DNA of 64,000 nt from CAYLJJ01 sp964384025 (GTDB lineage: Bacteria > Myxococcota_A > Bradymonadia > UBA7976 > UBA1532): positions 56,571 through 120,570 of the forward strand of contig CAYLJJ010000005.1 in assembly GCA_964384025.1 (NCBI GenBank), written 5' to 3'. Positions within the stretch are counted from its first letter, which is position 1. Every line of letters begins with the position of its first letter. The notes under the pieces were generated by a model, which saw nothing but the letters and a program-made list of their open reading frames with translations, was not told the DNA's origin and made no database searches. A program made the position numbers and the translations under genes. This document shows positions 46,201-54,076 of the stretch, piece by piece.

Positions 46201-47907
46201 GATCGGATCATCGTTACAGTCGCGAGGACAAATATCATCATCACATCGGGGGCAAGAGCTAGAACATGGAACTTCACATGGAAGATAACCATCATTATCA
46301 CGGTCTAGACCTTCATCTTTGATCCCATTACAATTATCATCTTCTCCATTACAGATTTCTAGTGCATCTTGATGGACCGAGGGATTGTTATCATCGCAGT
46401 CGGAAATAAACCCTTCTGGACATTGGTCGAAGCTACAAACACATGATTGATACTGGTCATTGTCAACATCGAAATCAGGTGTTTCTTCATTTCCCTCGTC
46501 GATATCACCGTCACAATCATTGTCTTTGCCATCACCACAGATCTCAATTTTAGCCAGAATAGAACATCTTAGGCTTGTACCATCAGGAGAACACTCAACT
46601 TCTCCTCCTGAACACTCACCAAAGCCACACTGAGCACCAAGTGGAAGACTAACCATTTCTTCATCATGCGGATCAATATATAAATTACTTCCTCCAGTTT
46701 TAAATGATTCGTCAATACTACCATTGCAGTTGTTATCTAGAGCATCGCAGCTTTCATCTTCCTCATAAGCAGGGTCGTTATTAACATCACATGTTAACTG
46801 ATTTCCGTTTGGTCCACAGATAACCTTGGCATTTTGGCAAACTCCTATTGGACATGTGTCACCAATGAAACGCACGCCAAGTTGTGGGTGTTCATATCCA
46901 ATATGCTCTCCAGGATCTCTATCGGAGTCATATTTCGATGAAAAGTTCTCATCAATAAATGAATCACAGTCATTATCTTTCCCATCACATATTTCTATAA
47001 AACTGGCTCTACCACGACATCCTCCTTTTGGATCCCGGAATGTTTCGCATTCTTCATCATCATTTTGAAGTTTAGGTACACATGGACCTCCTTCGGGTTG
47101 ACATCCCCACCTTAAGAAATCCCATTTTGATAAACCGGGACCTTCAACGCCAAAACCTCCAATTGGAGCACCATCTGGCCGTTCTCTTTCAACCGGATCC
47201 AGGAGACTTCTACCACTTTCAATTAGAGTATCATCGACCCAAAGTTCAAACTCTCCTTCATCGCCATTACTTACACCAACATCGATCATTCCTGCGGTAG
47301 ACGGCCTGTAAACAATTCGATAAATATGGTATTCGCTTATGTCAATATCTTCATTGAGAATTTCACTCTGGTTATTTGCGGTCGGTATCCCGATATGGTT
47401 GTCTCCTATACAAATACGTGATGTTACGCGTTTATTCGGCCATAAATATAAAACAGCAGCACAAGGACCTGCTCCTCCCTGAACTTGAAGCCTTGCCTCA
47501 ACAAATACGCCAATTAATTCATCAGTTCGACCAATATTTTTGCGTTGGTCATCATAAAAATCGACCTGAAAATACTTAGGAACTCCCTCTGTAACCTGAA
47601 GATTTAAAACTCCATCAATTACGCTAACTCCGCTGCTTTGATTTTCGAAGGGACCTGCAACCTGGATAACAAACGCTTCATCTGGTATTTCGATAAGAAG
47701 ATTTGGATCAGAACTATACCCAACAAATGGAGGGTCTATGAATATGTCAATTCCTGCAGCACATGGATCCCGAGGTACACATTTATCTTTAACACACCTT
47801 TCATTATCATAACAATTATCGTTGTTGCCTTGGCAACCCCCAAGCGGCTTGGGCTCACCACAGGATGCCAAGAAAAGAAAAAAGAAGAAGAATCTATGAT
47901 TTACCAT
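40244..47907 (-). CDS. Giant Cys-rich, MopE-like repeat lipoprotein (spans assembly gap)
   Basis: A protein of more than 2,500 residues from 47907. The lipobox is FLASCGE (Cys16). It carries a lectin/LamG-like beta domain (~55-265), then at least eight MopE-type motifs of the form CDGxDNDCDGxxDE (~295-920), then dozens of short Cys modules (CxxC...CDP...GC...P.CD). It ends with 44-residue units (~CVEC...CEVC...GCSEPTPRC). The Asp/Asn/Cys repeats suggest calcium or metal binding and disulfide-stabilised rods on the cell surface, as in adhesins. The 100-N gap makes the frame seem to end at 40219. In-frame repeats after the gap show the true stop is TAG at 40244. The gene is clearly AT-richer than its neighbours. 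Confidence 0.8.
40250..41525 (-). repeat. 132-bp tandem repeats (44-residue Cys module) with 100-N gap
   Basis: Eight complete 132-bp units are resolved before the gap and a partial one after it. Each encodes the pattern CVEC-x5-C-x5-C-x4-C-x2-C-x7-C-x6-C. Units nearest the gap (40375-40474) are almost identical, including the shared GCSEPTPRCKDG, whereas units further upstream differ more. The homogeneous 3' end indicates recent expansion or gene conversion, and explains the failed assembly. Confidence 0.85.
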
Positions 47908-48707
47908 CGGAATATACTCTCTCCAACATCATTATTCCCTCCCGAATCTGGGACTTCGCGGAAAGGAGATTCATTTGATTCAGGCCAAAGCAGGATCAGG
48001 GCTCCTGCCAGAATAAGCACTCCTCCAGCAGCATAGCTGATGGTCATGCCCAGTTCATAATCGTCAATATCTTCCATCAGCGCTTCATGTCTTGACTGGT
48101 TACGGGGTCCTAAACCGTCAGTCTCACCCACTGCTTCTGCTCTTTGAAAAGCGAAGTAGGTGCCCAAGCCTACTCCCACAACTCCGAGCCCGATGGTGGT
48201 CCAGCCTACAGGAGGACGCCAGCCGCGAGATTCAGGTTCGTTAGCCTGCCCGGCGATCATCCGAAATGAGCTCTGTCTGAACTGGACGGTCTGAGCCAGG
48301 GCAGGATCGAATCGAGCGCTGTGTTTTCCTCTGGAGAGATAATCTGCGAAGAGGAGCCCCTGCGCGGGAACACCACGGAGCCTAAATTCGATATTTGGAA
48401 GTTCTAGACCTGGGGTCAGCTCCCAGCGCCAAGTGCTAAAAGATTGCTCTCCAGGGTTGCTCCTCATGCGTTGGTCTCTTTGAGCAAACCACTCCGCTGA
48501 GGTCAAACGATCCAGCTCTTCTACGAGGGCGGGATCATAGGCCACCAAAACATCAACTTGGACGGGGCGGTCGTCATTGGCCTTCTTGGCAACCTCGAAG
48601 CGCATCTTCAATCGAGTTGGGCCCTGAGGTCCACAGGCGACAAGCAGGCTCGCGATCAAAACACCAGAGAACAGACCGGAGAGAGAGCGGTTGAGGAGCT
48701 TAGGCAT
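47901..48707 (-). CDS. TssJ-like / type VI-associated lipoprotein
   Basis: A 268-residue lipoprotein (lipobox SLLVACGP). The N-terminal domain RLKMRFEVAKKANDDRPVQVDVLVAY ... EELDRLTSAEWFAQRDQ (quoted in parts) recalls type VI secretion lipoproteins of deltaproteobacteria related to TssJ, which link the outer membrane to the TssLM complex. The C-terminal half adds two TM-like segments (TTIGLGVVGVGLGTYFAF, YAAGGVLILAGALILLW), unusual for TssJ. The other T6SS gene in the window is clpV at the left edge. Its stop region overlaps the giant gene's start by 7 bp. The T6SS role is tentative. Confidence 0.5.
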   Translation of the reverse strand: MPKLLNRSLSGLFSGVLIASLLVACGPQGPTRLKMRFEVAKKANDDRPVQVDVLVAYDPALVEELDRLTSAEWFAQRDQRMRSNPGEQSFSTWRWELTPGLELPNIEFRLRGVPAQGLLFADYLSRGKHSARFDPALAQTVQFRQSSFRMIAGQANEPESRGWRPPVGWTTIGLGVVGVGLGTYFAFQRAEAVGETDGLGPRNQSRHEALMEDIDDYELGMTISYAAGGVLILAGALILLWPESNESPFREVPDSGGNNDVGESIFRW

Positions 48708-48737
48708 TTTTTAGGCTCACCTCAGATGATTCCGATC

Positions 48738-48766
48738 ATGTTTATTTTCATAGGAGCGTGGGTCAA
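48738..48766 (-). promoter_or_regulatory. Candidate promoter for the TssJ-like gene
   Basis: On the minus strand, TTGACC (48766-48761) and a TAAACAT-like -10 (about 48744-48738) with a 16-bp spacer lie ~30 bp before the start at 48707. The -35 is good, the -10 is weak. Transcription may run on into the giant repeat gene. Confidence 0.35.
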
Positions 48767-48879
48767 GTCCCTAGAAGCTTGGTCTATACTTTTAAGTCCA
48801 CAATTCTAAAGATTATCGGGTGGACAACTCCAGGCATCTTTTATGGTTTTGTGAGCGGCTGGATTTTGGAGAGAGCTGT

Positions 48880-50550
48880 TTACTTTAAACGTAGGAGTCG
48901 GAGCTTAAGCTGCTTCCCTTCATCTGGGCTTAGCTCTAAGGGCTGTGTCCCTGCCTCAGGTCTCCAACGCAGGATCTCCACCCCGCTGCCAAAAAGCCGA
49001 CCGTCAGCCCTTGAGATCTCCTCCGTCGCTGGACCTGTCATCGCCATGCCGTGGAACTCAGCATAGGGGTTAAAGCCTCGCTGCTTACCTGTGAGGGAAT
49101 CTTCTAATGTGGGGAGATAATTAAAGCGCGGATCTTGAGAGAGAGGGCCCTGATCTGCACCTCGATGGCTCAAGGCGAGCGCGGTGAACCAATCAAAGAG
49201 GAGAGCCTCGCGAACTGGGCGCTCAGGGAGCAGCTCACTGAGCGCCTCTTCTGCTTTGAGGGGGTGGTCAAAGAGGGCACGCATAAAAGCGATCCCTCCC
49301 CTATCCTGAAGGCTGCCATCCTCCTTGATCTCCTCTCCCCCTGCCTGATCATAGAGGTAGCGGGCGAAGAGATAGGCGCCTCCTCTGAGGATGCCATCTC
49401 GGTTGCCTGAGTAGAGGCCGTGACCGTTACCGACAAACTCCAAGGCGCCATACTCCAAAACCCCATCCAGGCCTGCTTTAGCGATAAAGAAAAGCCCTAC
49501 TCCATAGCCCGTTAGATCTTGGGCCAGCTCCGCCAAACCCTCCATAAGATAGATGTTGTCATCTGACTCATCCTCGCTCTCATTCAGAAGATATTTTCGA
49601 TTCCAATAGATGAGATGGTTCAACTCATGAGCAGCCGTCTCCAAAATCGCATTTGGGGTGTTGTAGGGAGGGCCGATCACTGAAGGAGGGGTTAAATAAA
49701 GGAGTTCTGACCCATTGCTATAGGGACAGAGAGGTGGCCCAGCATCCATCAAATCGCAGCCGTAGAAGAAGGCCATAGGGCCCTCGCCTCCATCATAGAA
49801 GGTGGGTGTAAAGAGCACATGGACGAGCCCATCACCATCTACATCTGACTCCTCTCCAAAGATCTGCTGCTGCCGAGGGAGAATGATCTTAGAGAGACCA
49901 TCTCCAATCGCCTTTAGATTCTCCTGAGAGATACTTAAGCCGGGCTGGCTGCTGATATCCATCCAGAGAGCAAAATCTCCATTCATCTCCAACAACTCCG
50001 CGATGACATCCTCAGAGAACTCTCGACCATTGCGTTGAGCCAGGACCGAAAAATCCCGCAGCTCTCCCAGCTCAAGGCCTCGGGGCTGAAGAGGGATCCG
50101 GCTGGGGCGACGCTGTTTTTTGGCGAAGGGTAGAAGAGGGGTCAAGCGGTGAGCGCAGGAGCTGGTGATCGGTGCAGGCGCGCGTTTGGCGAGGGGGGCT
50201 GGCGTTGAACCAAGATCATAGGATTGTTGCTCCTGACTCCAATCTCCATGGATCAGGAGGAGGTACTCCTCTCCCCTTTCTGCGGAGAGCTTGAGAGAGA
50301 AGCTTCCTTCCTCTCCAGGTTCCAACTCAAGAACCTCTCCGGGTTCTAAGCTGATGGGACTGGAACTGTCGATTTCAGGGCTGCTGTCTGGGTTGCTGTC
50401 TTGGAGTTCTGCTCCCTGATCAGAGAGCACGCCGAGATCAGGGAACTCAAGAGCTCCATCCTCTTGAGTTCCCTGATCTAGGGATTCATCCTCTCCCTCC
50501 TCACCACAGGCAGATAAGCTCAAAAGAGCGATCAAGAGCCAAAGTTTCAT
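48880..50550 (-). CDS. Zinc metalloprotease lipoprotein (M30 hyicolysin-like)
   Basis: A 556-residue lipoprotein (lipobox LLSLSACGE). An Asp/Glu/Ser-rich linker (~18-75) is followed by a beta segment typical of pre-peptidase domains (EEGSFSLKLSAERGEEYLLLI as its core). A peptidase domain has AAHELNHLIYWN (HExxH variant of the zincin fold) and a downstream MEGLAELAQD that can supply the third ligand. DVDGDGLVHVLFTPTF is a calcium-like loop. The layout resembles peptidase family M30. It would act as a cell-surface protease. ATG 50550 follows GGAGAAGAG. Confidence 0.75.
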   Translation of the reverse strand: MKLWLLIALLSLSACGEEGEDESLDQGTQEDGALEFPDLGVLSDQGAELQDSNPDSSPEIDSSSPISLEPGEVLELEPGEEGSFSLKLSAERGEEYLLLIHGDWSQEQQSYDLGSTPAPLAKRAPAPITSSCAHRLTPLLPFAKKQRRPSRIPLQPRGLELGELRDFSVLAQRNGREFSEDVIAELLEMNGDFALWMDISSQPGLSISQENLKAIGDGLSKIILPRQQQIFGEESDVDGDGLVHVLFTPTFYDGGEGPMAFFYGCDLMDAGPPLCPYSNGSELLYLTPPSVIGPPYNTPNAILETAAHELNHLIYWNRKYLLNESEDESDDNIYLMEGLAELAQDLTGYGVGLFFIAKAGLDGVLEYGALEFVGNGHGLYSGNRDGILRGGAYLFARYLYDQAGGEEIKEDGSLQDRGGIAFMRALFDHPLKAEEALSELLPERPVREALLFDWFTALALSHRGADQGPLSQDPRFNYLPTLEDSLTGKQRGFNPYAEFHGMAMTGPATEEISRADGRLFGSGVEILRWRPEAGTQPLELSPDEGKQLKLRLLRLK

Positions 50551-50649
50551 CTCTTCTCCATGCTGACGTTTTTCTTGTGCTCCAGCGTAAGATCTGGATC
50601 TGAAGAGAGAGCAACTCTCTATGGTGAGTGTTATAGCGGGCTTTAAGAA

Positions 50650-50664
50650 AGAGCAAAAGGCTCT
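50650..50664 (-). terminator. Weak terminator-like hairpin after the RNA ligase gene
   Basis: On the minus strand AGAGC-CTTTT-GCTCT followed by TTTCTT lies just after the RNA ligase stop. The stem is only 5 bp, so the call is tentative. Confidence 0.3.
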
Positions 50665-50672
50665 GGGTTGAT

Positions 50673-51695
50673 TCAGCAGTGTTGTCTTAGGAAGCTCTGA
50701 ATCTCATCCAGAATCAAGGCTTGCAGCAACTCAAGATCATCAGGAGGTAGGCCAAAACACTCCCGGGGATACTCCAACTCTAGGCTCTCCCAAAGATCTT
50801 CTGACAGCTCACGCTCAAAAGCAGCCTGGTTAGAAGCACTCAAAGGACCCAGCTTAGAGGAGGCGCTGGCCAAGCGATTCTGGTTTAACATCCCCAACGC
50901 GGCCCACTCCAGGAGATCCAGGGCGAAGCTCTCCAGCCCTGGTTGAGCCAGGGGCTTGGTTGCAGCGTGGTAGTGAGCCTCCTTAAAGCGTGGAAGCTTA
51001 CGCTTAAGCATAGGGCGGGCGCGGCCCTTACGGGTTTGGATATAGAGCGGCTTTAGGCTGCGGATGACGAGGCCCTCAGCGAAGTTCTCGGGGATGGCAG
51101 GCAAACTCAAGCGCCCAGGCAGCTCGGTGAGAAAGTCAGGGCTCTGCTCCAGCGCCTCATTGAGGCTCCCCTTAAAGCGGATCGAACTGAACATTAACCC
51201 GGCGGACTCGATGAGGTTTTGAGCGCTCTCAAAATCTAGATGGCTGCGCTCTCCTCCCTGAAAAATCAGCTCTAGATCAAAGATGCAGAACTCAAGCTCA
51301 GGTGAATACCAAACCCCTGTCTGTACTGGAGAGCGCCCTGGCAGAGCAGAGACCCCAGGGTGAGGATATCCTCCTCCCAGCAGCTCTCCACGGATCAAGA
51401 GAAAGCTCAGCCCCTCCAAATCTCGCATCAACTCAGCGGCACAGCCCAAGAGAGCTTCTCTTTGGCGTTTGATGAGCGCCTCATGGCCAAAGAAAGATTC
51501 TCCAGGTTTCAGCAGCGCCTTGCGTTTAGCGCAGCGGAGCTGCTCCCCATCGCTGAGGATACAGAAGTTGGCGCCATGAAGCTTTTCATTAACCACCCAG
51601 GTTTGTCGCGCCAACACGCGATGCTCCTTTAGGCTCAGCAACCATTCATCTGTGCGCTCAGAGATTTTCTGATAGGGCTGAAAAGGCCACTTCAT
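50673..51695 (-). CDS. Rnl2-type RNA ligase
   Basis: 340 residues from ATG 51695 (a TTG start at 51710 would add five). Nucleotidyltransferase motifs are in order: motif I EKLHGANF (adenylylated Lys), LIRGELLGG (motif III region), CIFDLEL, motif IV EGLVIR, motif V MLKRKLPRFKE. This is the pattern of T4 Rnl2-like ATP-dependent RNA ligases, which join 3'-OH and 5'-P ends in nicked or broken RNA. The C-terminal ~100 residues are helical as in Rnl2. It is divergent from an ADP-ribosylglycohydrolase gene, 135 bp away, so both could share a control region. Confidence 0.85.
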   Translation of the reverse strand: MKWPFQPYQKISERTDEWLLSLKEHRVLARQTWVVNEKLHGANFCILSDGEQLRCAKRKALLKPGESFFGHEALIKRQREALLGCAAELMRDLEGLSFLLIRGELLGGGYPHPGVSALPGRSPVQTGVWYSPELEFCIFDLELIFQGGERSHLDFESAQNLIESAGLMFSSIRFKGSLNEALEQSPDFLTELPGRLSLPAIPENFAEGLVIRSLKPLYIQTRKGRARPMLKRKLPRFKEAHYHAATKPLAQPGLESFALDLLEWAALGMLNQNRLASASSKLGPLSASNQAAFERELSEDLWESLELEYPRECFGLPPDDLELLQALILDEIQSFLRQHC

Positions 51696-51830
51696 CCGCC
51701 TTGATAGCAAATCGATTTGGGGGATGGCAAAGTCTCCTTAATATTGCTTCTCCCTCCCTCCTCACCGAGAGAGGCTCTATGAACTGAAGAGACTATGTTC
51801 TCCCTGCAAACATCTGGAGATTTTTAAAAT

Positions 51831-52727
51831 ATGCAGCTCTCATCTGATATAGAAGCCCGCCGTGTGCGCGGGAGGCTCTCTTTAGAGGGCCTCTCCCTGG
51901 GAGATGCCTTTGGAGAGCGCTTCTTTGGTCCTCCATATAAAGCGATAAAACGCTTTCAACAGCGATACCCTCCTCCCCCTCCCTGGGCTTGGACTGATGA
52001 TACCGCTATGGCTCTCTCGATCATCGAGGTGCTGGAGAGCCATAATCATCTAGAGGTTGATGCTCTGGCTCAGACATTTGGGCGCCGCTATCGAAAAGAA
52101 CCTTGGCGGGGTTATGGAGGTACCGCTCGTAGGATCCTCAGCGCCATCGCTCGGGGAGAGCCTTGGCGTCCGGTGGCTTCAGCGCCCTTTGGAGGCAGTG
52201 GTTCTATGGGCAATGGCAGCGCGATGCGCATCGCCCCTCTGGGGGCTTGGTTTGCAGACGCCAAAAATGAGGAGATTGTTCGACAAGCGACGTTGAGCGC
52301 GGCCCCAACTCATCAGCATCCAGAGGGGGTTGCAGGCGCGATCGCCTTGGCCTTAGGGGCCGCTGCTGCTGCCCGAGGAGAGGGCGGACGAGCGCTGCTG
52401 GAGATCGCATGCCGAGGCTGTCCTCCAAGCCAAACCCGTGAGGGGATCATCAAGGCTCTGGGTCTCTCTCTAAACCGAAAGATCCCCGAGGCGGTGAAGA
52501 TCTTAGGCAACGGCAGCCGTGTCCTCACCCTGGACACCGTGCCCTATGCCCTCTGGTGCGCTGCACGGCACAGTGATTCTCTAGAGGAGGCTCTCTGGAA
52601 CACCGCCTCTGGCTTTGGCGATATGGACACCACCTGCGCGATGGTAGGAGGCATTGTGATCCTCAGCGCGGGGGCAGAGAGCGCTCCTCAGATTTGGTGG
52701 GAGGCGCGTGAGGGGTTGCCGCTCTAG
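51831..52727 (+). CDS. ADP-ribosylglycohydrolase family protein
   Basis: A 298-residue protein with the ARH/DraG metal-binding motifs: WTDDTAMALSI near the N-terminus and GDMDTTCAMVGGIV near the C-terminus, plus the family pattern GSMGNGSAMRIAPLG and the THQHPEGVAGA segment. These enzymes remove ADP-ribose from proteins or nucleic acids with the help of two Mg2+ ions. The substrate is unknown. Adjacency to an RNA ligase raises the possibility of RNA-end de-ADP-ribosylation (inference). Confidence 0.9.
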   Translation: MQLSSDIEARRVRGRLSLEGLSLGDAFGERFFGPPYKAIKRFQQRYPPPPPWAWTDDTAMALSIIEVLESHNHLEVDALAQTFGRRYRKEPWRGYGGTARRILSAIARGEPWRPVASAPFGGSGSMGNGSAMRIAPLGAWFADAKNEEIVRQATLSAAPTHQHPEGVAGAIALALGAAAAARGEGGRALLEIACRGCPPSQTREGIIKALGLSLNRKIPEAVKILGNGSRVLTLDTVPYALWCAARHSDSLEEALWNTASGFGDMDTTCAMVGGIVILSAGAESAPQIWWEAREGLPL

Positions 52728-52763
52728 GGCTTCGGTTTGCTTATCGGCTCAGATATTCTCTCC

Positions 52764-53681
52764 TCAGGAACAACGCTTGAAAACACAGCGATCAACCTCA
52801 GAGGAGAGCAGAAAGAAGCCCTCAAAGCCTTCAGATTGGTAGAGGGGCATAAAGAGATAGCCATCTTGGGGGCAGTAAACTGGGCCTCGGCGATCCTCAC
52901 CGAGAAGCTGCCCTGCCTTCACTGCTTGAAAGCTCTTAAGACCTGGCTGCGTTCGCCAATGATCTTCAGCGTTGATGTCGTGGCGATAGATGACCCGATA
53001 GCAGGTCACCAGCTCTTCTGGAACAAAGCAATATTCTGGGACCTCCTCCAACATCCCCAGGCTGCTCATCACACTTAAGATCGCTTGGCTGTGGACCTGA
53101 ATAGACTCTTTGGAGTGGTGCAGTCCGCCCTCAAAGCCAAAAGCCCCCCAGCCACGCGCCCGATAGTAGCTGGCGATGGTGGAGTGAAAGAAGCCCGCGC
53201 CGTCGATGATTACGGGGACTCTCAGCAGGCTGTGAGCCTGACGGCTAAAGGGGGTCACGCGGCTGATGGAGAAGGCGGGGCTTTCGCCGGAAGTGGTGTG
53301 AAGATCCAGGAGATAGGCCGGGCCTCCGTGAGCCTCTCTGGCCTCCTCGATCATTCTGCTCAGGGCCAGCAGCTCCCGCTCCTCTCGTGCAGCGGGGGAG
53401 CGTCGCTTGAGGGCCTCGAAGATCTCAGGCAGCCAGAGGCGGTTGAGATCTAGATCGAGGGCGCGGCATCCAGCATCGAGGGCGGGCAGGTTGCCTCTCA
53501 GACCCAAAGCGTGGCCCTTAAAAGGGAGGCCTCTGAGCTGTTCAAAAGCTCGCTGGATTCCGGCGATCCCCGTGGGTTCATTGCCATGGATCCCTCCGAT
53601 GAGGATCAGAAGGGGACCAGGAGCTCCCTGAATCTGGGCAATCTTTCGCCCTGAGGCTGGAAAAAAATCTAGTTGGGTCAT
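52764..53681 (-). CDS. Aspartoacylase/succinylglutamate desuccinylase family (M14-like) protein
   Basis: A 305-residue protein with zinc ligands in GGIHGNEPTG (His, Glu) and LDLHTTSGES (His), the DLDLNRLW substrate motif (usual DLNRxF), and a likely catalytic Glu in GFEGGLHH. Family members hydrolyse N-acyl amino acids. Exact substrate unknown. It overlaps the CBS-encoding frame by 4 bp and belongs to the glutamate-cysteine ligase operon, so it may act on a small N-acylated or glutamyl compound. Confidence 0.85.
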   Translation of the reverse strand: MTQLDFFPASGRKIAQIQGAPGPLLILIGGIHGNEPTGIAGIQRAFEQLRGLPFKGHALGLRGNLPALDAGCRALDLDLNRLWLPEIFEALKRRSPAAREERELLALSRMIEEAREAHGGPAYLLDLHTTSGESPAFSISRVTPFSRQAHSLLRVPVIIDGAGFFHSTIASYYRARGWGAFGFEGGLHHSKESIQVHSQAILSVMSSLGMLEEVPEYCFVPEELVTCYRVIYRHDINAEDHWRTQPGLKSFQAVKAGQLLGEDRRGPVYCPQDGYLFMPLYQSEGFEGFFLLSSEVDRCVFKRCS

Positions 53682-54076
53682 TCGTATAGTTTCTGCTCCA
53701 GGAGCCCAAAGGCGATACTCAAAAAATTGTCTTCGCTGACTGCGCCCACCAGTTCTTCCTGAAAGATCACCGGGAGAATCGAGATTTTCTCATCACGCAT
53801 CAGCCGCAGCGCGTCCAGAGTGGAGGTGTCTGGGTTTATGGTGATCAGCTCGGTGGTCATACACTCTTTGACCGCAGGGACTTGGTCTTGAGAGCCGGGC
53901 ATCGGTCGTCCTACCAGCTTAAGCAGAGCATGGTGAGAGACGAGACCCAAGAGCTGATTCTGCTCATCTTCGACGAGAACATGGCGGAGACGGCGCCAGC
54001 TCATGAGGTTGGCCACCATATCGATGGCATCCTCAGGTCCCACAGTAAAGAGGTCAGTGTGCATATAACCCTCCAC
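53678..54076 (-). CDS. CBS-domain pair, probable C-terminal part of the split ligase gene
   Basis: 132 residues with two CBS motifs: YMHTDLFTVGPEDAIDMVANLM ... LGLVSHHALLKLV and CMTTELITINPDTSTLDALRLM ... LVGAVSEDNFL. CBS pairs bind adenosyl ligands. The nominal start is a GTG at 54076 with no good ribosome site. The frame is open upstream and reads WEVNYATVEGYMH across the overlap with the ligase gene, so the natural start is almost certainly inside a larger glutamate-cysteine ligase/CBS protein. The +/-1 shift falls in the C10 tract at 54099-54108. Confidence 0.75.
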   Translation of the reverse strand: MEGYMHTDLFTVGPEDAIDMVANLMSWRRLRHVLVEDEQNQLLGLVSHHALLKLVGRPMPGSQDQVPAVKECMTTELITINPDTSTLDALRLMRDEKISILPVIFQEELVGAVSEDNFLSIAFGLLEQKLYE

